Shown in pieces: positions 8,921-16,814 of a stretch of DNA of 64,000 bases. Under the pieces are notes generated by a model. It did no database searches. It was given only the letters and a program-made list of their open reading frames with translations, and was not told where the DNA came from. The DNA is taken from positions 164,674 through 228,673 of the forward strand of contig NZ_JOIY01000002.1 of assembly GCF_000720185.1 (NCBI RefSeq). The letters run 5' to 3'. Both the position numbers and the translations under genes were made by a program. The stretch is from Streptomyces sp. NRRL S-340 (GTDB lineage: Bacteria > Actinomycetota > Actinomycetes > Streptomycetales > Streptomycetaceae). The stretch's first letter is position 1, and each line of letters starts with the position of its first letter.

Positions 8921-10395
8921 GCGGTACGTTCGTCGGCATGCCGGCGTTCCCGGCGGCCGCGCACGAGGCCGTGCGCGACGCGACGCTGCGCGGCAACCTG
9001 CGCCACGCCACGCACACCATCCGCGCCAAGCGGGCCAAGGCGGTGGCCGAGGTCTCCGACTGGGCGCGGCTGCGCGAGGCGGGACGGCGCATCAAGGACC
9101 ACACGCTGCGCCACCTGGACCGCTACCTGGTACAGGTGGAGGAGGCGGTCACCGCGGCCGGCGGCACCGTCCACTGGGCGGTCGACGCGGCCGAGGCGAA
9201 CCGGATCGTCGCCGGCCTGGTCCGGGCGACCGGCGAGAGCGAGGTCGTCAAGGTCAAGTCGATGGCCACCCAGGAGATCGGGCTCAACGAGGCGCTGGAG
9301 GCGGAGGGCATCCGCGCCTACGAGACCGATCTCGCCGAGCTGATCGTGCAGTTGGGCAAGGACCGGCCGTCCCACATCCTGGTGCCCGCGATCCACCGCA
9401 ACCGCGGGGAGATCCGCGACATCTTCCGCTCCGAGATGAAGGAGTGGGGACGCCCGGCCCCCGAGGGCCTGACCGACACGCCGGCCGAACTCGCCGAGGC
9501 GGCCCGGCTGCACCTGCGGGAGAAGTTCCTGCGCGCCAAGGTCGGCATCTCCGGCGCCAACTTCGTGGTGGCCGAGACCGGCACGCTGGTGGTCGTGGAG
9601 TCCGAGGGCAACGGACGCATGTGCCTGACGCTGCCCGAGACGCTGATCTCGGTCGTCGGCATCGAGAAGATCGTGCCGACCTGGCAGGACCTGGAGGTCT
9701 TCCTGCAGACCCTGCCCCGCTCCTCCACCGCCGAGCGGATGAACCCGTACACGTCCACCTGGACCGGCACCACCGACGGGGACGGCCCGAGCACCTTCCA
9801 CCTCGTGCTGCTCGACAACGGGCGCACCGACACCCTCGCCGACGAGGTCGGCCGGCAGGCCCTGCGCTGCATCCGCTGCTCGGCCTGCCTGAACGTGTGC
9901 CCGGTCTACGAGCGGGCCGGCGGGCACGCGTACGGCTCGGTCTACCCGGGACCGATCGGCGCCATCCTCAGCCCGCAGCTGCGCGGCACCGGCAGCGCGA
10001 TCGACGCCTCCCTGCCGTACGCGTCCTCGCTGTGCGGCGCCTGTTACGAGGTGTGCCCGGTCGCCATCGACATCCCCGAGGTCCTGGTGCACCTGCGGGA
10101 ACGGGTCGCACAGGGCGGCGGGGCGACCCGCGAGGGCAACAAGGTGGTGCTCAGACCCGCCCGGGGACACCGGGCCGAGCGGGCGGCGATGCGCGCGGCC
10201 CGCCTCGCCCTCACCCACCCGGCCCTGCTGCGCGGCGGCCAGCGGCTGGCGTCGCGCACCCGGCGTCTCCACCCCCGCACCCTGCCCGGTCCGGGCCGGG
10301 CCTGGACGGGGACCCGGGACCTGCCGGCGCTGCCCGCGGAGCCGTTCCGGGACTGGTGGCAGCGTACGCACGGCGGCGAGGAGGGCACGAAGTGA
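8917..10395 (+). CDS. lutB: Lactate utilisation protein B, ferredoxin-like Fe-S subunit
   Basis: 492-residue iron-sulfur subunit of LutABC. An LUD domain fills roughly residues 70-300. Two four-cysteine cluster motifs follow: RCIRCSACLNVCPVYE near 320 and SLCGACYEVCPVAIDIP near 370. The ATG at 8917 overlaps the lutA stop and AAGAGGAG precedes it by 8 nt. The longer open frame upstream lies inside lutA and was rejected. Stop overlaps the lutC start (GTGA), so the three genes are translationally coupled. Confidence 0.93.
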   Translation: MSGTFVGMPAFPAAAHEAVRDATLRGNLRHATHTIRAKRAKAVAEVSDWARLREAGRRIKDHTLRHLDRYLVQVEEAVTAAGGTVHWAVDAAEANRIVAGLVRATGESEVVKVKSMATQEIGLNEALEAEGIRAYETDLAELIVQLGKDRPSHILVPAIHRNRGEIRDIFRSEMKEWGRPAPEGLTDTPAELAEAARLHLREKFLRAKVGISGANFVVAETGTLVVVESEGNGRMCLTLPETLISVVGIEKIVPTWQDLEVFLQTLPRSSTAERMNPYTSTWTGTTDGDGPSTFHLVLLDNGRTDTLADEVGRQALRCIRCSACLNVCPVYERAGGHAYGSVYPGPIGAILSPQLRGTGSAIDASLPYASSLCGACYEVCPVAIDIPEVLVHLRERVAQGGGATREGNKVVLRPARGHRAERAAMRAARLALTHPALLRGGQRLASRTRRLHPRTLPGPGRAWTGTRDLPALPAEPFRDWWQRTHGGEEGTK

Positions 10396-11039
10396 GCAGC
10401 AGGGAACGGATCCTGGGCCGGGTGCGGCGCGCGCTGGCGGACGTAGCGCCCGACGACACGCCCTACGAGCAGGCGGTCGTCCGGGACTATCTGCGCCGGC
10501 ACGGCGACCTGGACGTCCCGGCGACGGTCGAGCTGCTGGCCGCGAACCTGGCCGACTACCGGGCGCTGGTGCACCGCACCGACGCGGCCGGGCTGCCGGC
10601 CCTGATCGCCCGGCTGCTCGCCGAGCGGGGCTCGGCGACCGTCCTGGTGCCGCCCGGCCTGGAGGAGTCGTGGACGGCGCAGGCACGGGTGAGTCGGGTC
10701 GAGGACCGGCCGGACAGCTCGCCGCACGAGCTGGACCGCGTGGACAGTGTGGTCACCGGCTGCGCGGTCGCCGTCGCGGAGACCGGCACCATCGTCCTGG
10801 ACGGCTCTGCCGACCAGGGCCGCCGCCGGATCACACTCGTCCCCGACCACCACGTCTGCGTCGTCCGCGTTCCGGGCCAGGTGGTCTCCTCGGTGCCCGA
10901 GGCCCTGGCCCGCCTGGATCCGCGGCGCCCGCTGACCTGGATCTCCGGTCCCTCCGCGACCAGCGACATCGAGCTGGACCGGGTGGAGGGGGTGCACGGA
11001 CCGCGCACCCTGGAGGTGGTACTGGTGAGCAGCGAGTGA
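10392..11039 (+). CDS. lutC: Lactate utilisation protein C
   Basis: 215-residue LUD-domain protein (LutC/YkgG family), third subunit of the lactate oxidation complex. GTG at 10392 overlaps the lutB stop. The conserved block VAVAETGTIVLDGS near 125-138 and the C-terminal ISGPSATSDIELDRVEGVHG near 180-199 are characteristic. It ends 22 nt before the start of the osmolyte transporter ATPase, which appears to carry its own promoter. Confidence 0.9.
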   Translation: MSSRERILGRVRRALADVAPDDTPYEQAVVRDYLRRHGDLDVPATVELLAANLADYRALVHRTDAAGLPALIARLLAERGSATVLVPPGLEESWTAQARVSRVEDRPDSSPHELDRVDSVVTGCAVAVAETGTIVLDGSADQGRRRITLVPDHHVCVVRVPGQVVSSVPEALARLDPRRPLTWISGPSATSDIELDRVEGVHGPRTLEVVLVSSE

Positions 11040-11049
11040 AGGACGCGGC

Positions 11050-11055
11050 TAGCGT
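11050..11055 (+). promoter_or_regulatory. Possible -10 box for leaderless transcription of the opu ATPase
   Basis: TAGCGT ends six nucleotides before the ATG at 11062, so the predicted +1 is the A of the start codon. No Shine-Dalgarno is visible and no good -35 is seen. Confidence 0.4.
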
Positions 11056-11061
11056 GAAAGC

Positions 11062-12216
11062 ATGATCCGGTTCGAGCAGGTCACCAAGCGGTACCCGGAC
11101 GGGACCACGGCCGTGGACGGCCTCGACCTGGAGGTGGCCGAGGGCGAACTCGTCACCCTGGTCGGGCCGTCCGGGTGCGGCAAGACCACCACCATGATGA
11201 TGGTCAACCGGCTCGTCGAACCGACCTCGGGCCGCGTCCTCGTGGACGGCGAGGACGTCGCCGCCGTCGACCCGGTACGGCTGCGCCGCCGGATCGGCTA
11301 CGTCATCCAGCAGGTCGGTCTCTTCCCGCACCGCACGGTCCTCGACAACACCGCGACCGTGCCCGCGCTGCTGGGCTGGAAGCGGGCGAGGGCGCGGGCG
11401 CGGGCCGCCGAGCTGCTGGAGCTGGTGGGACTGGACCCGGCTACGTACGGGCCGCGCTACCCGGAGCAGCTCTCGGGCGGGCAGCGCCAGCGGGTCGGGG
11501 TGGCGCGGGCGCTGGCCGCGGACCCGCCGGTGCTGCTGATGGACGAGCCGTTCGGGGCGGTGGACCCGGTGGTGCGCGAGCAGTTGCAGGACGAGTTCCT
11601 GCGCATGCAGGCCGCGGTGCGCAAGACGGTGCTCCTGGTCACGCACGACATCGAGGAGGCGGTGCGGCTCGGCGACCGCATTGCCGTGTACGGGCAGGGG
11701 CGCATCGAGCAGTTCGACACGCCCGCCGCGGTGCTGGGCACTCCGGCGAACGGGTACGTCGCCTCGTTCGTGGGCGCCGACCGCGGTCTGAAGAGGATGT
11801 CGGTGACGGCGGTCGAACAAGGCGATCTGGAGCAGCCGCCGATCGCCCGGCTCGACGAGCCGGCCGAGCGCGCGGCCGGGCGGCTGCGGGCCGCGGGCGC
11901 CCGCTGGGCGGTGGTCCTCGACACCTTCGGAGACCTGCACGGCTGGGTGGGTCTGGAGGCGCTGGGCGCGGGCGGCGCGGTCGGTGACCTGGCGCACCGG
12001 ATGAACGCGTGGGTGCCGGTGGGCGCCCCGCTGAAACAGGCCTTCGGGGTGATGCTCCAGCACGACGCGGGCTGGGTCGCCGTGCTGGACGGTGCGCGTT
12101 TCCTCGGCGTGCTGACTCCGGCGAAGCTGCACGAGGCGCTGCGCCGTTCGGTGGACGCGGACGCGCGCGGGGTGCCGCGCGGGCAGGTCGGCTTCGACTC
12201 GGTGGCGGACGCCTGA
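11062..12216 (+). CDS. opuCA: Glycine betaine/osmolyte ABC transporter ATP-binding protein
   Basis: ATPase of an OpuC/ProU-type compatible-solute importer, 384 residues. Walker A GPSGCGKTTT (about 35-44), Q-loop in IGYVIQQVGLFPH, signature LSGGQRQRVGVARAL near 138, Walker B LLMDEPFGAVDP. The C-terminal 130 residues form a degenerate CBS-like region with the length of OpuCA regulatory modules. Unusually the gene faces its binding-protein and permease genes instead of leading their operon. The start is ATG 11062, a likely leaderless start. Exact substrate (betaine, choline, carnitine or proline) cannot be told. Confidence 0.85.
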   Translation: MIRFEQVTKRYPDGTTAVDGLDLEVAEGELVTLVGPSGCGKTTTMMMVNRLVEPTSGRVLVDGEDVAAVDPVRLRRRIGYVIQQVGLFPHRTVLDNTATVPALLGWKRARARARAAELLELVGLDPATYGPRYPEQLSGGQRQRVGVARALAADPPVLLMDEPFGAVDPVVREQLQDEFLRMQAAVRKTVLLVTHDIEEAVRLGDRIAVYGQGRIEQFDTPAAVLGTPANGYVASFVGADRGLKRMSVTAVEQGDLEQPPIARLDEPAERAAGRLRAAGARWAVVLDTFGDLHGWVGLEALGAGGAVGDLAHRMNAWVPVGAPLKQAFGVMLQHDAGWVAVLDGARFLGVLTPAKLHEALRRSVDADARGVPRGQVGFDSVADA

Positions 12217-12294
12217 CCCGCGCGCCGGGCGGCGAGCCGGGGCGGCTGCGCGCACCGGTCACGCCGGGCGCGTCGAAGACGTCCGCGCGGGTCA
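12214..12294. terminator. Symmetric inverted repeat spanning both convergent stop codons
   Basis: TGACCCGCGCG (12214-12224) and CGCGCGGGTCA (12284-12294) are perfect inverted copies. Each contains the stop codon of one of the two facing genes. The intervening 59 bp is also GC-rich and can fold. Probable bidirectional terminator. Confidence 0.5.
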
Positions 12295-13251
12295 CTTCAG
12301 CAGGCCCTTCTCCTTCAGGTAGGCGCGGGCCACGTCGGAGGACAGGCGGCGCCAGCCGTCGACCCGCTGGTTCAGCGCGGCGAGGTCGGCGGTGGTGAGG
12401 ACGGCGTTGAGCCTGCCGAGCACCTCGGTCACCGCCCGGCCCCCGGCGCGGGCGCGGTTCACGACGGGGACGACGTAGTCGGCGTTCTGCAGGTGCTTGT
12501 CGTCGGCGAGGAGGACGAGACCGAAGGCGTCCAGGGTGGCGTCCGTGGTCGTGGTCAGCACCAGTTGGTCGCGTCCGCTCGCCACCGCCTGTTTCGCGGG
12601 GACGGTGCCGACGCCCTTGGGGTCGACGCCGGTGACGTCGATGCCGTACGTCTTCTTCAGGCCCGGTGCGCAGTACGGCCGCCGCACGCACTCGTCGCCC
12701 GCGGCGAGCCGCACCTTCAGGCCCGAGGCGCCGAGGTCGCCGAGGGTCTTCAGGCCGTGCGCGCGGGCGTAGGCGCGGCTCACCGCGAAGGCGTTCTGGT
12801 CGACGGCCCGGCCGGGGCCGAGGACGGCCAGGCCGCGGGGGGCGGCCAGCGCGCGCAGGGCCTTCATGGTGGCGGCGAGGTCGGGCGAGCCGGCCGGGGG
12901 CGCGTCGGCGCCGTGGGTCCTGGCGTTCAGCCAGTCCGCGAAGGTGGCCGCGTACTCGGGGACGACGTCGATCCGGCCGGACTCCAGGGATGGTTCGTAC
13001 AGCTCGCGGTTGGCGACGGTGATCAGGGACGTCGTGTACCCGGCCTGGTCCAGGAGCAGGGCGTACATCTGCGCGAGCAGGTCGCTCTCGGTGAAGCCGG
13101 CGGACCCGACGGTCAGGTGCCTGCTGTCGCCGGGCGGTGCGGTGACCCGGCCGCGGTCCTCCAGGGACGGGCCGGTGGCGCAGGCGGCGAGCGGGCCGAG
13201 CAGGAGCAGCAGGAGCAGCAGGGCCGACGGGCGTACGGCGGGGGCTGTCAC
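12292..13251 (-). CDS. opuCC: Glycine betaine/osmoprotectant ABC transporter substrate-binding lipoprotein
   Basis: Extracytoplasmic solute receptor of the OpuAC/OpuCC family, 319 residues. Signal peptide of leucines followed by lipobox PLAACATG, so a lipoprotein anchored at Cys 25. Family features include VGSAGFTESDLLAQMYALLL at about 49-68 and VVPEYAATFADWL near 101. GTG 13251 overlaps the TGA of the permease gene (GTGA), which sets the start. Third gene of the leftward opu operon, convergent with the ATPase gene. Confidence 0.88.
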   Translation of the reverse strand: MTAPAVRPSALLLLLLLLGPLAACATGPSLEDRGRVTAPPGDSRHLTVGSAGFTESDLLAQMYALLLDQAGYTTSLITVANRELYEPSLESGRIDVVPEYAATFADWLNARTHGADAPPAGSPDLAATMKALRALAAPRGLAVLGPGRAVDQNAFAVSRAYARAHGLKTLGDLGASGLKVRLAAGDECVRRPYCAPGLKKTYGIDVTGVDPKGVGTVPAKQAVASGRDQLVLTTTTDATLDAFGLVLLADDKHLQNADYVVPVVNRARAGGRAVTEVLGRLNAVLTTADLAALNQRVDGWRRLSSDVARAYLKEKGLLK

Positions 13252-13922
13252 CGGGTGCCGCCCCGGCCGCGTCGGGGAGCCAGCCGCCCGGCGGCCTCGA
13301 AGGCGGCCTCGACGGCCAGGGCGAACGCGGCGACGAGGGCGGCGCCCGCCACCACCTGCGGTGTGTCGGCCAGGTTGAAGCCGGCCGTGATGATCCGGCC
13401 GAGGCCGCCGCCGCCGGCCAGGGCGGCGATGGTGGCCGTGGCGACGAGTTGCACGGCGGCGATGCGCACCCCGTTCAGGACCATCGGGAGCGCCAGGGGC
13501 AGTTCGACGCGCAGCAGGGTCTGGCCGCCGGTCATCCCCATGCCGCGCGCCGCCCGCACGACGTCGCGGTCCACCTCCCGCATGCCGACGTAGGCATTGG
13601 TCAGCAGCGGTGGCACCGCGAACAGGACGAGGGCCACGACCGTGGGTCCCTCGCCCCACCGGCCGACCGGGGTGAGCAGCAGCAGGACGAGGACGGCGAA
13701 GGTGGGCACGGCGCGGCCGGCGTTGGAGATGTTGACGGCGAGGGCGCCGCCCTTGCCGAGGTGGCCGAGGACGAGCGCGACCGGCAGGGCGATCAGGCAG
13801 CTGACGGCCAGACAGACGACGGTGAGCAGCAGGTGCTGGAGCAGGCGGTGCGCGATGCCGTCCTCGCCCGTCCAGTGCGCGGGGTCGGTGAGCCATCTCC
13901 AGGCGTCGGTGAGGGTGCTCAT
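13248..13922 (-). CDS. Osmolyte ABC transporter permease
   Basis: 224-residue membrane permease of the OpuCB/OpuCD (BinPDT_1) type with about six hydrophobic helices. The ATPase-contact loop EVDRDVVRAARGMGM lies near residue 116 and the following region matches the sister permease at 13954-14634. Start ATG 13922, 31 nt after the upstream permease stop; stop overlaps the start of the binding-protein gene. OpuC systems use two non-identical permeases, and which is CB or CD was not decided. Confidence 0.88.
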   Translation of the reverse strand: MSTLTDAWRWLTDPAHWTGEDGIAHRLLQHLLLTVVCLAVSCLIALPVALVLGHLGKGGALAVNISNAGRAVPTFAVLVLLLLTPVGRWGEGPTVVALVLFAVPPLLTNAYVGMREVDRDVVRAARGMGMTGGQTLLRVELPLALPMVLNGVRIAAVQLVATATIAALAGGGGLGRIITAGFNLADTPQVVAGAALVAAFALAVEAAFEAAGRLAPRRGRGGTR

Positions 13923-13953
13923 GGGGGCGGTGCCCCCTCCCCCGCCGCGCGGG

Positions 13954-14634
13954 TCACGGGCGCGCCGCCCGGGTCCAGGGGGTGATTGCCCGCTGGACGC
14001 CGAGCAGGAGCAGGTCGGCGGCGACGGCGATCACCACGCACAGCACGGAGGCGGTGAGCACCTGGGCCCTGAAGTAGGTGTTCATGCCGGCGTAGATGAG
14101 GTTGCCGAGGCCGCCGAAGCCGACGATCGCGCCCACGGTGACCAGGGAGACCGCCGACACGGTGGCGATGCGCAGCCCGGCCATCGCGGCGGGCAGGGCG
14201 AGCGGCAGTTCGACGGCGAGCAGCAGCCGGACGGGACCGTACCCCATGCCGCGGGCCGCCTGCCGGATCTCCTCGGGCACCGCGCGCAGTCCGGCGAGGA
14301 GGTTGCGGACGAGCACGGTGAGCGAGTACAGCGCCAGGCCCGCGACGACGAGGGCGGCCGACAGGCCGTACAGGGGCAGGAGCAGGGAGAACATGGCCAG
14401 TGAGGGGATGGTGTAGAGGACGGTGGTCAGGGCCAGCACGGGGGCCGCCGTCCAGCGCAGGCGGCGGGCGAGCACGGCCAGCGGGAGAGCGACGACGAGC
14501 CCGACGAGCACGGCCAGGGCGGTCAGGCGCAGGTGCTGGAGCACGGCGTCGAGCAGCACGTGCCGCCGGGTGCTCAGGTAGGCACCGCAGATCCATTCGT
14601 TGCGCGCGAGGCAGTCGTCCGGGGGCGCGGTCAC
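13954..14634 (-). CDS. Osmolyte ABC transporter permease
   Basis: 226-residue permease, first gene of the leftward opu operon. A hydrophilic N-terminus containing LARNEWICGAYLSTRR matches OpuCB-like permeases, which begin with such a short segment. About six membrane helices follow, with the coupling loop VPEEIRQAARGMGYG near 130. GTG 14634 was taken as the start. The 172-nt upstream gap to the MarR gene holds GC-rich dyads but no clear promoter. Confidence 0.87.
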   Translation of the reverse strand: MTAPPDDCLARNEWICGAYLSTRRHVLLDAVLQHLRLTALAVLVGLVVALPLAVLARRLRWTAAPVLALTTVLYTIPSLAMFSLLLPLYGLSAALVVAGLALYSLTVLVRNLLAGLRAVPEEIRQAARGMGYGPVRLLLAVELPLALPAAMAGLRIATVSAVSLVTVGAIVGFGGLGNLIYAGMNTYFRAQVLTASVLCVVIAVAADLLLLGVQRAITPWTRAARP

Positions 14635-14806
14635 CCGTCCATTGCAGCGGGTGCTCCACCGGGTCGGCTCGTTGTGGTGACCCGTCCGGGGGTAGCGCCG
14701 GGTACCGGGTGACCGGACTCCACGGCAGCGGCGGCGGTTGCCGTGCGGTCGCGGGAGGGGACTGGCTCGGCCGGGAGCGCGGGACGTCCGCGTCGGTGAG
14801 CCGGGC

Positions 14807-15385
14807 TCACGTGTCCGGCGGGGCGGCCGGGTCCAGGGTGTCGTCCACGATGCCGCGGTCCCTGCGCGCGTCGTCCTTGGCGTCCACCGCCGTCTCCCCC
14901 GCCGCCGCCGTCAGGGCGTGCAGGGCGGGGATCAGCGCGGCGCGTTCCTGGGCGGGCAGCCGCTGCACCAGGCGGCGGATCTCGGCGCGGCGCTGGGCGA
15001 GGACCCGGGTGACCAGTTCGTGGCCGCCGCCGGTCAGGCTCAGCACGACCTCGCGCCGGTTGGCCGGGTTGGTCCTGCGGTCGACGAGGTCGAGCGCCTC
15101 CAGGCGTTCCACCATGCGCAGCGCGGTGGACGGGTTGACGCCGAGGGTGGCGGCGAGCACGACCAGCTTGACCGGTCCGCAGGTGTCCAGCACCACCAGC
15201 GCCCGCAGCTGGGGCAGGGTCAGCGAGTCCGCGGTGGACGCCAGGGCGCGGGCGGAGATCGCCACGAACAGCCGGGACGCGGCCATCACGGCCACGCTCA
15301 GCTCCTCGGCCTCACGGTCGAGCGCGGCCTGCCCGAAGCGGCCACCGGATCGGGCCCGTCCCCGGTCGGTGTCACGCTGTGCCAT
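14807..15385 (-). CDS. MarR-family transcriptional regulator
   Basis: 192-residue winged-helix regulator. The DNA-binding core runs from LTLPQLRALVVLDTCGPV (about 55-72) through the recognition helix region LGVNPSTALRMVERLEALDL and the wing DRRTNPANRREVVLSLT near 101-117, all clear MarR features. The C-terminal acidic tail is not conserved. It lies upstream of the opu operon on the same strand with a 172-nt gap, so control of opu is possible but unproven. ATG 15385 is the only reasonable start. Confidence 0.85.
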   Translation of the reverse strand: MAQRDTDRGRARSGGRFGQAALDREAEELSVAVMAASRLFVAISARALASTADSLTLPQLRALVVLDTCGPVKLVVLAATLGVNPSTALRMVERLEALDLVDRRTNPANRREVVLSLTGGGHELVTRVLAQRRAEIRRLVQRLPAQERAALIPALHALTAAAGETAVDAKDDARRDRGIVDDTLDPAAPPDT

Positions 15386-15512
15386 GGTGTCCCCCTTCCG
15401 CCGCTCCGCCCGGACGGGCGGAAACGATCAGGCGCGGAGCATCATTGCAGAGGACAACGGCGCCCGGCAGGGATTGCCCCAAGGTCCCGTCCCCTCGCGC
15501 CCCGCCCTCCTG

Positions 15513-15770
15513 TCAGCGGGCCGCTCCGGGGGCCGGGGCGCCGCGCCCGGTGTCGAGCTGGTGTCTCAGCTCGCGCAGCAGGTCGGCCGGCAGCCGTCCC
15601 GACGTCGCCCATTCGACGACGAGTTCGGCCACGTGCTGCTCCTTGATGCGGGTGTGCGCTGCCATCGCGTGCAGCACGGCACGGGCCCGGTCGCGGGTCA
15701 CCCCGCCCACGATGGCCACGATGTCGGTCGCCTCGTCGAGGAGGCGGTGCGGGCGTTCGGTCAGGGTCAT
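15513..15770 (-). CDS. Small ANTAR-domain-like protein
   Basis: 85 residues. The middle (about 20-70) matches the later helices of ANTAR RNA-binding domains: an arginine/alanine stretch DRARAVLHAMAAHTRIKEQH followed by LPADLLRELRHQL. The usual first helix with QAKG is weak, so RNA binding is uncertain. ATG 15770 follows GAGGAGA on the minus strand; an in-frame extension upstream would overlap the SDR gene. Last gene of the GH15-SDR operon, 10 nt after the SDR stop. Confidence 0.65.
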   Translation of the reverse strand: MTLTERPHRLLDEATDIVAIVGGVTRDRARAVLHAMAAHTRIKEQHVAELVVEWATSGRLPADLLRELRHQLDTGRGAPAPGAAR

Positions 15771-15780
15771 CGCGGTCTCC

Positions 15781-16803
15781 TCACGCGGCGGCGGAGCGGG
15801 CGCCCCTGCCCAGCGCCGCCCTCGCGGCCACGGCACCGACGGCGCCGACGGCGATCACGGAGGCGACGGCGGCGGGGTGGCGGGCCAGGGCGGCTTCCAG
15901 GGAGCGGCTGTGCGCCGAGTCGTCGAAGGCGCCGTGGGCGCCGCGGTCGTCGCCCCCGGGCCGGTCCAGCGGTTCGAAGAGGTTGCTCTCGCCGGTCGGC
16001 GGCACCTGGTCGGTCTGCTGGGAGTCGAAGCCGGTGCGGGCCAGGTAGCGGTCGAGGAGGGCGGGGGCGAGCCGGTTGGCCCAGACGGTCGCCACGGTGC
16101 TGGCGCCGATGTAGTACTGCTTGCGGCCGGGGTGGTCGGCGGCGTGCACGACCCCGCGGGCGGCGACCTCCGGCTGGTAGATCGGCGGCACCGGCATGGG
16201 GTGCTTGGGCAGCCGGGAGCGGACCCAGGAGAACTGCGGGGTGTTGACGGCCGGCATCTGGGCGACGGTCACCCGGACCTTGCTGCCGCGGTGCAGGAGT
16301 TCGGTGCGCAGCGAGGAGGTGAAGCCGTTGATGGCGTGTTTGGCGCCGCAGTACGCCGACTGCAGCGGGATGGCCCGCTCCCCGAGCGCGGAGCCGACCT
16401 GCACGATGGTGCCGCGGTCGCGGGGCAGCATCCGTTTCAGCGCGGCCCGGGTGCCGTTGACGAAGCCCAGGTACGTCACCCGGGTCACCCGCTCGTACTC
16501 CTCGGCGGTGATCTCGTCGAACGGGGCGAAGACGCTGCTGAACGCGCAGTTGATCCATACGTCGATGGGGCCGAAGGCCTCCTCGGCGGCGTCGGCGGCG
16601 GCTTCGACCTGCCCGGCGTCGGAGGTGTCGGTGACCTGGACGAGGGGCCGGCCGCCGAGCGCCTCGATCTCCTGGGCGGCGGCGTCCAGGCCGGCCCGGC
16701 CGCGGGCCAGCAGCACGACGTTGGCACCGCGCCTGCCGTACAGGCGGGCGGTGGCGCGGCCGATGCCGGCGCTGGCACCGGTGATGACGACGGTCTGGGG
16801 CAT
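15781..16803 (-). CDS. Membrane-anchored short-chain dehydrogenase/reductase
   Basis: 340 residues. Classical SDR domain: nucleotide motif TGASAGIG (about 8-15), NxAF variant of the NNAG motif (INCAFSS near 87), catalytic YCGAKHA near 152. The N-terminal 250 residues are the enzyme; the C-terminal part has an acidic linker and a final hydrophobic helix (AAVASVIAVGAVGAVAARAA), suggesting attachment to the membrane. ATG 16803 is 11 nt after the GH15 stop. Substrate unknown. The open frame that continues upstream is the out-of-frame shadow of the GH15 gene. Confidence 0.85.
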   Translation of the reverse strand: MPQTVVITGASAGIGRATARLYGRRGANVVLLARGRAGLDAAAQEIEALGGRPLVQVTDTSDAGQVEAAADAAEEAFGPIDVWINCAFSSVFAPFDEITAEEYERVTRVTYLGFVNGTRAALKRMLPRDRGTIVQVGSALGERAIPLQSAYCGAKHAINGFTSSLRTELLHRGSKVRVTVAQMPAVNTPQFSWVRSRLPKHPMPVPPIYQPEVAARGVVHAADHPGRKQYYIGASTVATVWANRLAPALLDRYLARTGFDSQQTDQVPPTGESNLFEPLDRPGGDDRGAHGAFDDSAHSRSLEAALARHPAAVASVIAVGAVGAVAARAALGRGARSAAA

Positions 16804-16814
16804 GGGTGGGCTCC

